Shown: positions 11,684-21,877 of the stretch, piece after piece
Layout: the number at the start of each line of letters is the position of its first letter
Position numbering within the stretch: the first letter of the stretch is position 1
DNA from: Gnetum montanum
Lineage: Eukaryota > Streptophyta > Gnetopsida > Gnetales > Gnetaceae
DNA: 64,000 nt
Direction of reading: 5' to 3'
Assembly (NCBI GenBank): GCA_015680685.1
Contig: MNCI01004849.1
Span: forward strand, 451,021-515,020
Position numbers and translations under genes: made by a program
Notes under the pieces: generated by a model
Seen by the model: the letters and a program-made list of their open reading frames with translations, nothing else
Database searches by the model: none
What the model was told of the DNA's origin: nothing

Positions 11684-13290
11684 ATGCTAAATATAACGGA
11701 GGCAGTGAGAATACCAACAAGGCATTTAAAAGATAGTCGGATGAAGTGCTTAGACATGAACAATATCCTACGCATCGAAGGAGGATACAACACGGATCCG
11801 CAAAATCATTTACAGAAATTCCATGATGCCTACGCCTTGCAAAATATAGAGAACAAGTGGCAGAAACTAAAGTTGTTTCCTAGGACACTCATCAAGGAAG
11901 CAGAGAGTTGGTACTGGTCCTTAGAACTGGAAACCATTAGGAGTTGGATACGATGTTAGAACTCTTCAACGATAAATATCAAACGTACTCTAGAGTGTCT
12001 AATTTGTGTAAGTAGATCCAAGGATGGAAGCAAGGTACTCATGAACCCTTGGATGCTGCCATGGGTCGCTAGTACGCATTGTTACATCTTTGCCCGGGCC
12101 ATGGTTACGCATAGCGGGATCAACTCCACCACATCGTAGATGGGCTAAGGTATGAAACTAGGAGAACTCTTAGGACTTATGCCCAAGGGAGATTATCAGA
12201 ACTTAGATCCCATGAAATTCATCACTTGTTGGAACAAGTAGCCAAAGAAGAAGGGGAGCTACGAAAAAGAGAGAGTGTGGAAGAATATAACTGTGATCCT
12301 TCCATCCGAAAGAAGGGAGTGAGATTCTGCAATGAAGAGGATGAGTCACCACTCAAAGAGTTGGTGAACAGAAAAATCTTGCTACTTCAAAAGCTAACAA
12401 TAGAAGTATTGGCTAAGGTAGATGAAGTATGGAGCTCCTTAGATAGTAAAATTGAAACTATTGTGAAAATTGTAGAAGAGTTTAAGGAGGAACGAAGTAG
12501 TGACAAGAACAAGGCAAAGCAGAGAGATTCAAGCCCTGCACGTGGCAAGGGTAAGGGGAAAATTACTATCTCCAATGTGGTTGTGGATTTGGACACAGAA
12601 AATGATGGTGGATGTGAGATTTGCCAATATTACCATCCTAAGGGATGTTGTCCAATCATCTCACATCTACAAGAGTCTGGGGTGTATCCACTCAACCCGA
12701 GAATTAACCAACGGCAGACACCCCGAAGGTTACCTTATCCTCAAGGTAACCCAAGATAGTTCCACCAACCGTTAATGTACTATCCAAGTGGAACTCCACC
12801 ATAACCCATCAGACAACATCAGCAATGGCAATACCCACAGTCATGGGGGATGCGACCACCGAAACAACAATACCCTTATCGACAGCTAGACCCATATGGA
12901 TACTACGTGCAGTAGCTGATTTCTCCAAGTGACTCCATGGGTCACATAACTCCCCAACGTCACTACCAAGTTTGGGAGTACTTTAGAAGGACTCCTTCTC
13001 CTCCAAGAGATGCTCCATACCCATACCATCCTCCTAATCTGTCTGCACCTCTTCCACCGGTAGTTCCCATAACACCTCCTATTCCAATAATGCAAGGGAA
13101 ACTCCCCACTCAACTGGAGCAACGTCACATTACGAGAGTCATAACCATTCAACCCACTGTTGGTTTTAATAATCGTAAAAAGAGAAGACCTTTCTTTAGA
13201 ACCAAAAGCCCAGACAAGCTCTCACAACAACAAGCGGTTGAGTCTGTGATCACTCCTCCAACATACAAGGCTTCAAAGCTCCCTTCAAAC
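11684..13290 (+). pseudogene. gag: Element A gag core and Cys/His motif region
   Basis: The capsid-like core shows the retrotransposon gag signature: DPQNHLQKFHDAYALQN (about 11795-11845), WQKLKLFPRTLIKEAESWY (11859-11916), then after a frameshift LFNDKYQTYSRVSNLC. From about 11944 a single reading frame runs to 14151 with a handful of stops. Residues near 12226-12500 are highly charged and helical. CEICQYYHPKGCC (12616-12654) is a C-x2-C-x4-H-x3-C zinc-knuckle-like motif; the same motif occurs in F. A Pro/Gln/Tyr-rich tail follows (12700-13290). The protein packages element RNA; this copy is dead. Confidence 0.8.
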
Positions 13291-14151
13291 CAAAATCAGA
13301 GCTCAACGCAGACGATTATGTTGACACATACTGTAACCGACTGGATCAAGGTAGGCCATCTTCCTAGGAAACTCTCTGATCCTGGAAGTCCCTTAATCTA
13401 CCTCCAAATCACTGGGAACGAACCACATAAGGCTCTTCTTGACTCAGGTTCTTGAGTTAACTTAATTTCATGAGAAATGTATCAAGCCTGGAACCTGCCC
13501 CAACTCAAGAAGAGCAATATCCAACTAGAGCTGGCTGACCAGTCCATCACCATTCCCTTGAGATTGGTGGAGGACATCATCACCACTATGTGTGGTTGGT
13601 CATACCCAACCGATTTCCTAGTGATTGAAGTCAACAACAACGAAGAGGACTTCCCAATTATAATGGGAAGAACATGGCTAAGCACAATAGATGCATGCCT
13701 AGGGATCCGTGATCTTTCCTTGGAGATATCTAAGGTAAATATTTATGGAAAGATCAAGAAGAAGAAAGTTCCATGCATCACATACAGTGATTCATCGGGT
13801 GATGACATGGAGGAATGCACAACATCTCCTCCATGCAACAGGTGTGCCCTTGATACTGTGAGACAAAGATGCCTGTATGTAGCAACCACACAGCCAGTAG
13901 AAGACACCCCATGGTTGACACCTGATCAAAAAAGTAGCCCATCAACATGCATGGAACAAACTGGGGGAACAACTCATGCTAACAACGAAGGCATAGATAC
14001 CTTGGAATATGAGCGTTTCCAACTTCCACCCCTTAATCTAAGAACATCGATGGGGAGAAGTTGGGCACTTTTACAAAATTCAAACAAGCGCTCATTATTT
14101 CAGATCTCTTCCTTTCCATTTAGTCATGGGGGAGACGACCATCTATGCTGA
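13291..14151 (+). pseudogene. pr: Element A retropepsin-type aspartic protease
   Basis: In the same frame as gag, LLDSGS (13435-13452) is the catalytic Asp motif, followed after one stop by a VNLIS strand. The Athila-type context follows: ELADQSITIPLRLVEDI, YPTDFLVIEV and PIIMGRTWL (about 13655-13681), the second conserved loop before the C-terminal helix. It would cut the gag-protease polyprotein. Stops at 13453-13455 and shortly after break it. The C-terminal 100 residues have no match I recognise and end at 14151. No RT follows, so the polyprotein seems always to have ended here. Confidence 0.82.
14117..14133 (+). promoter_or_regulatory. Internal polypurine-tract-like duplicate in element A
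   Basis: CATTTAGTCATGGGGG occurs here, inside the last codons of the gag-protease frame, and again exactly at 16093-16108 where it primes plus-strand synthesis next to the 3' LTR. It could be a second priming site or the scar of a deletion or duplication. Confidence 0.6.
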
Positions 14152-14177
14152 TCATTGGAGGCTCTCACTTCTTTTTA

Positions 14178-14320
14178 GTTTTTTTTTACACATTTTTGTT
14201 TTACACGTTTTTGTTTTACAAGTTTTTGTTTTACATATTTTTGTTTTACACATTTTTATCTTTCAAATTTTGTTTTTACAAATTTAACTTTTCTTGTTTT
14301 TGTTTTACAAATTTCTTTAA
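14178..14320 (+). repeat. Short tandem repeat of TTTTTGTTTTACA
   Basis: About seven degenerate copies of an 18 bp unit built on TTTTTGTTTTACAC follow the end of the gag-protease frame. A (GT)n run follows at 14362-14380. The apparent open frame 14145-14408 is a by-product of the repeat. Confidence 0.8.
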
Positions 14321-14380
14321 CTTTTCTTATTTTTTTTTAAAACATCATTATACTTTTCCATTTTGTGTGTGTGTGTGTTA

Positions 14381-16092
14381 TCCACCTTGTAAGTTTGTCA
14401 CCCAATAAGTGTTCTTCCTGATGGTATGAACTATTTTTCATTGATTGCTAATGTTTGGTTTTTACCTTAAGTCATGATGTTGATACTAAGTTATGTTTCT
14501 TTTGATATAGCAGGCAATGAGTCCACTTCATCTATCCATCCACAAGTTCTATGGTCTCTCTCGGCTTGGAAATGTACAGTCTCTTTCTAAATAAGAACTC
14601 TAACGAATTGGTGACTGGGCATTTCTCAAACTAAGGAAGGACTCAAGGATTGAAAAGGGTGTGACTTCAAGGGAACTTGATGCTTTTGTGTTGGCCATTC
14701 TGTTGGGTGCTTGGATGTTTTCTTCTTGAGTTTTCTTACCATTTTGACGTTACCCAATTATCGGAAGCTAAGCAAATAAAAATAAGAAGTCTTTGCATGG
14801 TGTGGTTCTCACGCACAAAAACACAAAACACAAAAAAAGAAAAGTGAGAATTCAAAGCACACCCCTTAGAAGAAATAATCATTTGGGCTACAAGCACTGG
14901 TTATGGAACTAAAATAAAAGGTTCCCTCTAACTAAGGTCCTTCTCGCTTCCCATTTTCTCCTCCTTGTTTCGTCGAAATGGTGGTGACTCTTGGGGGAGG
15001 CATTCTTGTTACCTCAAGAGGATGGATCGGCCGAGTGCATTAATGTGAAGTCACTGGATGAGGTTGGTTTGAGGCCAGAGTTGGAATGAGATTTACTAAG
15101 TCACATTAATCATGAAATCCACAAGGGGCTATACACCACCTTGTTCTTGGGATTCCATTTCATTTTCTTCTCTCCATCCTTCTCTCCATTGTTTACGTCA
15201 TTGCTGGTTGTATCATTGGTATATATTTTGGTTGACGCATTATTTTCTTTTTGGTAAATTCTTGTGGTTAAGACTTTAACTCTTGTTCCAAATGACATTC
15301 CTAGAGCCTACGGACTCTTTGAATGTGGGTTTGTCAGGGCATTAAGGGCATGAGCCTGCTTTGGGGAGGACCCACTGACATTCCTAATTGGTGTATCAGT
15401 TAAATTCTTTCCTCTAACATTTTTTGCAATCTATTTTATTTTGTTCATTTCCATCTCGACATCCATTTCATCAATGTCATAGTTGTCCCTTTTTATCTAT
15501 CTTTCTTATTCCTTTTCTTTCTCCATTCGAACGCTACCGGAGGTTCATGATTAGTCATTGGGGTACGGGGCCCAATTTTTTCGATTTTCTCCTAACCCGT
15601 ACACCTTCGGTAGTCACCATTAATACATCTCTAGATTCACAATCATCCATGCCACAACTCAGCCAATGGACCTTTTCACCGAAGCAAGGTATCAATTGCA
15701 TTGAAATTCATTTACCCTTGCCAATATAAGACTATGTTGTGTGTGTAGATGGTAATCATACAACAATGGATTGGATCTGGAGGGAACCCTTGGAATGGAG
15801 CGGTGCTGAAGTAGTTATGCAAGGAGCAAGATCGATGGTGCGCTTACGAATGGACAACAAAAGGTGCAATCTTAGCGTTGGCAGCAGCAAAACTTCTTTC
15901 TCTCTCTCTTTCTCAAGCTACTAAATCAGGCCTAATGTCAATGTAATAAGGTGTTCACTCTTGTTATGATGAACACTAGTTTTGTTGTGTGTTATAATGA
16001 TGATCCATTTACATGTCATCCCATTAGTTCCGTTTGAGTCAATAATCCCATACCTTCTCGATATTATTGTAAAGAACTCGAGGATGAGTTTT
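14381..16092 (+). other. Element A 3' non-coding region
   Basis: About 1.7 kb between the gag-protease frame and the polypurine tract. Small frames (15424-15729 plus, 15110-15298 minus) show no family motif. A second G-rich run, CTTGGGGGAGG, is at about 14991. There is no RT, integrase or envelope-like coding. Confidence 0.55.
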
Positions 16093-16110
16093 CATTTAGT
16101 CATGGGGGTA
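16093..16110 (+). promoter_or_regulatory. Element A polypurine tract
   Basis: TTAGTCATGGGGGTA sits directly before the 3' LTR start (TGATGGGACA at 16111), the position and form expected for the plus-strand primer. Confidence 0.85.
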
Positions 16111-16771
16111 TGATGGGACACGATATCGCAGTCATCGTGATATTGCATCCCTCGCGATATCGCAGTCATTGTGATATCGCATCCCTCGCGATATTGCGGT
16201 GCGCCTTCATATCTATAAATAAGAGGCGACTCTCCCTTGTTTTCCATCCTAGGCTTAGACCGTAGTGAAACTCCTTGTTTTCAATCCTAGGCTTAGACTG
16301 TAGTGAAACTCTGGTAAATTGATCACTCTAGAGATAGAATATTTTCCATGTGCCCGCAGTAAGAGTCCTAAGTGAACGGATCTTTATTTAAGCAAACATT
16401 GTACCTTAACACAAGTTTGTGTACGGCAATAAAGACGAACTTCTTGGATAATCCTTGCAGTGCATGGAATAGGCTAATTACGATTTTATTTATTATTATT
16501 TACTATTTTCCATTTAAATGCTTTATTAGGAATTAAATCTTTCTCAACCCTTCTCTCCTAGTTAAGTGCCTCAGTNNNNNNNNNNNNNNNNNNNNNNNNN
16601 NNNNNNNNNNNNNNNNNNNNNNNNNNNNNNNNNNNNNNNNNNNNNNNNNNNNNNNNNNNNNNNNNNNNNNNNNNNNNNNNNNNNNNNNNNNNNNNNNNGG
16701 AGTTCGACCAGATCACGCGTGCTACACTCGTATTCGTATGGTTGAGTGTAGGGGTACCTCGCCACTCATTA
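16111..16771 (+). repeat. Element A 3' LTR (contains assembly gap)
   Basis: It matches the 5' LTR from TGATGGGACA through the TATA box (about 16213-16221), the doubled 37 bp unit and the terminal CACTCATTA. It is shorter than the 5' copy only because of the undersized N run. Confidence 0.92.
16576..16698. other. Assembly gap (123 N)
   Basis: The gap falls inside an LTR. The matching part of the 5' LTR (10276-10604) is 329 bases, so the true missing length is probably about 200 bases more than drawn. Confidence 0.9.
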
Positions 16772-18069
16772 GCAACCATTACTCAAATTTCTAATAACTT
16801 CCTATGGAAGTTATAACTTCTAGGGTAGTTACAAATTAATATTTCTAGATATTTGTAATACCCTTAACTTTTCATGATTATTGTAACCATTCTTAATGTC
16901 ACTATAGAAGGACCTTCAAAGGTATATTTCAAAATGGGGAAAAAATATTTTGAGAAGCATTGAAGAATATTAAAGAATGACTTTCTAAAAGACATTAATT
17001 CAACTACTTTGTTTTAAATCCTATGAGTTCATTTCTTACCCATTTTGTTTTAGTTGCTTAGCTAATAATTTAGGCAGCATAATGCTTGGCATTTAATTTT
17101 GGGATTTTTCCTAGGTTGCTTTTATACCTTTATTTCTACACAATATTAGACTCCTATTAAGATTTTCCATAGAAGAGCTTATGTTGTTGAAAAGCCTCAA
17201 GAGTAATTTAATAGTAATGTCTTAATGAAATTGCCTATTTTGAGCATAGAGAAGCTAGAAGAATCTTTGGTATTTTGAGATGACTAAAATAGCTTCATTA
17301 TTTTAAAGTATATTACCTTCATATTTCAATCATGAAATTGTCAAATTTTTAAAGGATCTATTGAATTTAATCTTTGACAATTATTTACTAGCCAAAATAG
17401 AGACTCGTGCTTTGTCGTTTATGTAGCACTTTTGGTAGTATAATAAGATTGTCATTATGAAATTGCTTGTTGAGCTTAGAGGATTTGGATAGTTCATAGT
17501 TAGATTGAATTGGAATAGTTTTATTATGAAGTGTTTCCTTATGTCAATTTATCTTGCTTAAATACTTGAGATTTCATGCAAATATTCTTTCTTTTCTTTC
17601 TCTTTCTAAGTCCATTGAATCTCACTCTATTACTAGTTTTTTTATGGAACTTTCTCTATGGGGAAAATTAGGAGTAGATTGGTAGAAGGGTGCTCAAACA
17701 TTTTTGCAAGATTTTATTTGTTACAAATAACTTACTATAGGGACTATATAGACTAAGTGATTGAAAAAAATAGGAATCTCTAACAACTCACAGTATTTAA
17801 CAAAGATAGTTAAATCTCTTTTATGAAAGTCTATTAAAGTTTTATACACAAAGTAACCATTTAAAATTCGCAATAGCAAAGACATATTTATGATTGGTTC
17901 ATCTCATAACTGCTAAGTCTATTTGGAGGTATCTGGGCCTTAGTGTTGCCAAAGATTAGCAAGCACCTAAACCTTATTTGAAGAACACCTTTGATCCCAT
18001 GACTTCCCAATGTCACAAGACCTGAAGGCCATCTAATATTGGTAGTTCAATCCCAAACAATTGTCAATA
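16772..18069 (+). repeat. Element B 5' LTR, part 2
   Basis: It begins with the second copy of A's target GCAAC and continues B's LTR. It matches 61998-62810 (TTTGGTATTTTGAGATGA near 17265) and, reversed, E's LTRs (TTCCATAGAAGAGCT near 17168). It ends ATTGTCAATA, a worn TTGCCAACA end. Confidence 0.82.
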
Positions 18070-18076
18070 GTTTTTT

Positions 18077-18093
18077 TGGTGCTAGTAGGAGGG
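18077..18093 (+). promoter_or_regulatory. Element B primer-binding site
   Basis: TGGTGCTAGTAGGAGGG lies seven bases after the LTR end. D (35198) and E (54531, minus) carry the near-identical TGGTGCTAGAAGGAG at the same offset, so the three share a primer tRNA. I cannot name that tRNA with confidence. Confidence 0.75.
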
Positions 18094-18194
18094 CTGAAAA
18101 TTTTTCCTCTAAGTTCATAAGCCAAATAGTCCTAGCACACCAATAGTTTTTTTGTTGCTTGTAGGGCTTAAGAAATTAGATACTATTTTTAGTT

Positions 18195-20619
18195 CATGAT
18201 CAAACATACTGATAGTTTGGAAGATTCCAAAAATATTCTTGATTATAATACTGATTATTCATCATTCATCAGTAGAAAAAACAAAAGAAGGTTCTTGAGT
18301 TTTGAATAAGTAGTGAAGTAAAAACCAAAAGAATAAGAAGATCACCCCTTCTGTTTGGTTTATTAGTCTATAAGAGAATATCAAAGAAATATAAAATTTC
18401 AACAATCAAAAAGAATTCTAATAGGATGGCAAATCCTTGAAAAAGATTTACACCATTAGGATTTCAAAACTACAATGATATTCCTAAGGTAGTTTATAAA
18501 TATTTACTTTAGTCTTTTATTTCTAAAAAAGCTTACTTGGCCAGAGAATACATCCACATGTTTGGGTTAGATCTAGCTCATGCTAATATTCAACATCAAG
18601 ACCAAGCTTGTAGGTTGTTTGTGGAAAATTTAGAGGATATGGCCCAAATTTGGTATTCAAACTTGCCAAGAAACAGTATCACAAGTTGGGATGATATGCA
18701 GATTCTTTTCTTAGCCCAATAGAGTAATCAATTAGATCAACAACAACTGTACTTTGGGTTAGTACAATCTAAGAAAGGAGTTAAAGAGTCCATTAGAGAT
18801 TTCAATATTAAGTTTCAAAGAATTTATGGGCTCTTTCAAAGACAGTATAGACCATCAGATGAATGCTTAGAGGTAATTATCTTTAGGCTATGAATCCCAA
18901 TAGTTAAATTTGGTTAAGAAGAACTACAAACTTAATAACACTAAGTGACTAATTTAGTGAAGCTATAGTTAGAAAAACAACTAAACTTGAATCCTAAAGA
19001 GATTCTCACAACTCAAAAAAGAGAAGAGAAAATGATGATTCCTATGTAAGACATCACTCAATTAAAGCATTATTGGGAACATCTCGTGTTAAGATAGAGC
19101 AATAGTCTTGATGAGTCATGATTTGCTTGGCCCTGATTTTAGATACTTAATGTCAAATAGGCGACATCAAGTACACGATGTCGGGGTCTAGATGCGATGT
19201 CAGGTATTCAATGTTGGGGTATATACATTAGCCTATAAATATAGCGCCTAAGCTCTAGTTTTGAGTTAGTTTTCATAGTTTTTTCAATAGAGTAGTCAAA
19301 TTCTTGTAGTTTTATTCTGTAATCTTAGAGAACAATTAGTGAGTGCCCACAAGGTCGATCTGAGTTAGTTGTACAAGGTCTTATTTGACTGGCAATGTAC
19401 CTGGACATATTCCATGAGTGGCAATAACATCGAGATTGATTCTTATTCATTACAACACTTTGACTTAGATTAGATTTACTTTCCATGCAATTTACTTTTC
19501 ATGTACTTAGTTAATATTTACATTTTCATGCATGTTAATTAATTAAGCACATAAGTACAATCACTTCGAGCATGCGTATGACTCTTGGTAATCCCAACAA
19601 TGGTTAATGTTTGGTGACCCAGGAACATTATATGTGTTTAGGATATGTATGGGGAGTGGGATTGGATACTTATGTTAGGGTAGTTGATTATTAATCAACA
19701 ATTAGATTAGTTGAATTGATTATAAATTAAGTTTTAACCTATTGTTAATCGTAGAACAATAAAATATAAAATAATAAAAATCATATGCCTCACTCTAGAC
19801 TAAATCATACGTGACAAAGCTACCACTAGTCTAAGTGGGAAGATAGCAAACTGCAATCAAGGCATAGCAATCTAGATGCCACAAACAGTCCCATCCATGG
19901 AATTCAACTAGATCATGCATGAACAGTTGTGATTCATATGGTTGGGTATAGGGGTACCTCGCCACTCATCAAGTCTAAAAATAAAAAATCTGAAAAAGGA
20001 TAGTTAATGAAAGACATGTCCAATAAAGTAGTGAAATGAAAAAAAGCTTGAACAAAACTTAAGATCATAGAAGAAAAGAAAAATAGAAAATATAAGCATC
20101 AAGATACTAAGTTAGTCAAAGATGAGGATGAAAGTGATCTTGCTATGTCTAACTTCCTTCATTACTCAAACAAATCTTCTAATAATGAATCTAGTGATAC
20201 CTCTTCCCTATTAAGTTCTAAAAAGGATATATCCTTAGATGGAGAATGTAATAACAATGAAGAAAATGGGTATAAACTATGATCAAAAGAAAGATTAACT
20301 ACCTCTAGGCCTCCAAACATCATTTCTAATCCATCCACTAAGACAAAGGCTTTTGAACCAAGTAGAAGAGAGAAAAATAAGGCTAAAGCAGATCAAGTAG
20401 AGCAAAGTACTCAAAATCAAACTCTTAATAAGTGGATGAATAAAGCAAGTTTTTATGTAGATGGAGAATATGATTTAGTTGAGAATCTTAAACATGTCCA
20501 ACCAAATATCAGCATATATCAATTACTGTAGATAAGAGATTAATAAAGAAAGGCTTTAGAGTTCATTAAAGGTAATAGGAGAGTTGGAGAGTTGGAGTTA
20601 AGTTATATGTCCAACATTG
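18195..20619 (+). pseudogene. gag: Element B gag (split by solo LTR)
   Basis: The frame around 18420-18900 contains the capsid-like core: YIHMFGLDLAHANIQHQDQA, ACRLFVENLEDMAQIWYSNL, TSWDDMQILFLAQ and KESIRDFNIKFQ, matching E's gag almost residue for residue. Stops at 18721 and beyond break it. The solo LTR (19109-19971) interrupts the region after LNPKEI. The C-terminal part (19972-20619) is charged and Ser-rich, with runs such as NNNEEN, and probably links gag to protease. Role: RNA packaging and particle formation. Dead copy; start codon uncertain because the N-terminus is frameshifted. Confidence 0.78.
19109..19971 (+). mobile_element. Solo LTR of the Athila-like family inside B gag
   Basis: 863 bp from TGATGAGTCATG to CCACTCATCA, flanked by AGTCT on both sides (19104-19108 and 19972-19976). 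U3 has GATGTC-type repeats instead of GATATC, then a CTATAAATATAGCG TATA box (about 19230-19243), and the shared GGGGTACCTCGCC tail. A perfect target duplication around a single LTR shows unequal recombination between the LTRs of a once complete insertion. Confidence 0.92.
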
Positions 20620-21053
20620 ACAAGACATCAAAACCTAGCTATGATTTTACTCCTGACAAGAAAGCTCCTCCTTTTCTTTTAACAATGAAGTTAAAAGACA
20701 AGTAGCTTCACAATTGTTTGGTCAATTCTAGAGCTACATCTACCATCATGCCATTATCTATATGCAAAAAACTTGGTTTGATTCCCAAAAAATCCAATAA
20801 AAGGATCATTTAAGTGGACAAGAGTAGAGTGAAAATCATGGATCACCTACCCAATGTTTTATTGGAAATCACTTCTAAACCCCATATTAAAAGTAGAGTA
20901 ACTATTCAAGTAGCATATATCCTAGATTCATATAGTCTTTTGTTGAGTAGAAGTTGGAGTAAGAATTTCTCTAGCTACATATCAACAAATTATTCTCATA
21001 TGTAGCTACCTTGGAGAGGAGAGCTAAATCAAATATACATTTATAGTGAGCCT
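20620..21053 (+). pseudogene. pr: Element B aspartic protease
   Basis: The retropepsin region shows LHNCLVNSRATSTIMPLSIC near 20707-20768, where the expected D-S-G catalytic triad reads N-S-R, and a C-terminal LLLSRSW-KNFSSYI segment (about 20936-20980) where families have LILGRDW. E has the same Asp to Asn change. Stops interrupt at 20704 and 20811. It would process the polyprotein. The next domain follows without a spacer. Confidence 0.72.
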
Positions 21054-21872
21054 TTGATGAATGAAAACATTACCTCAAATGAAAAGAACAAAGTCATTAG
21101 AACAAAAGCTTTTGAAACTAGAATTTGCACATTTCAAGAAGTTGATAACTTGGAAAAAGAAGAATATCAAGATAAGAGCACATGGGAATTACACTTTGAT
21201 GGTTCTTGTAAGTCCAAAGGTGCAGGCACTAGAGTAGTTCTAGTAAAAGATGATTCACCAAAACTATTTAAGGCAGTTCATCTATCTTTCCTGTGTACTA
21301 ACAACAAGGCTGAATATGAAGCTTTGTGTATTGGAATGAAATAGCATTGGAAAAAGGAATCAAGGTAATCACAAATAAAGGATACTAAAGATTATTTTGT
21401 GAATAGATTAAAGGTAATTTTGTGGAAAAAAGCTCATTCTTGTGACCTTATAAACAACTTGTCTGCAAAATGTTGGATCAGTTTCATCACTACCAAATCA
21501 AACATATAGCTAGGAAGGATAATTACATAGCAGATGACTTAGCAAAAGTAGCTTCATCATTAGATGTAATACAGATAGAAAGTTATGAGGTTGTAAACAT
21601 TGAGAATGAATATCAGCCATCAATACCAGATAAGATAAAACATTTACAAGCATTTGAAGATGATGATCAATTAATTAGATTTTTGAGAAATAAGAAAGAA
21701 TTCAAAAGTCAAATCATATCTGAAAGAGCATCAAGGTTTAGGAAAAATTCTATTCCCAAAAAGGTGATTGATCATGAACATGAATTTAGTAAAAATTGGC
21801 TTACCAGAAAGGATATACAAAATCCAGATGATCAAGCTTATGAAGCAGTGAAGTTTAGATCTATTGAAATAC
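21054..21872 (+). pseudogene. Element B archaic RNase H, upstream of RT
   Basis: WELHFDGSCKSKGAG (21183-21227) is the first catalytic Asp strand of an RNase H. NNKAEYEALCIGM (21300-21338) carries the catalytic Glu. The third site reads KGY instead of KGD, and DNYIADDLAKVAS (about 21519-21557) carries the last Asp. A frameshift near 21344 splits the domain. The 70-residue linker after it (about 21600-21872) ends at EIP-K, exactly where E inserted. The domain is the extra, archaic-type RNase H of Tat elements, but placed before RT. Its supposed role is removal of RNA from RNA:DNA hybrids. Confidence 0.82.
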
Positions 21873-21877
21873 CAAAG

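Larger units (their letters stand above)
9839..16771 (+). mobile_element. Element A: non-autonomous Athila-like LTR retrotransposon (gag-protease only)
   Basis: It is a complete element by its borders: LTRs start TGATGGGACA and end CTCATCA or CTCATTA, and GCAAC flanks it on both sides (9834-9838 and 16772-16776). A tRNA-Asp-type primer site follows the 5' LTR and a CATGGGGGTA polypurine tract precedes the 3' LTR. Inside is one gag-protease frame; there is no reverse transcriptase, RNase H or integrase, so it needed enzymes from another element. It inserted into B's 5' LTR. The two LTRs look about 90% alike by eye. A 123-base N run lies in the 3' LTR. Confidence 0.92.

Noticed and set aside
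11349-11720. Minus-strand frame of 123 codons in element A
   Set aside because: Lies opposite the gag region and has no motif; a shadow frame.
14145-14408. Phe-rich open frame as a membrane protein
   Set aside because: Product of the TTTTTGTTTTACA repeat; no start context or relatives.
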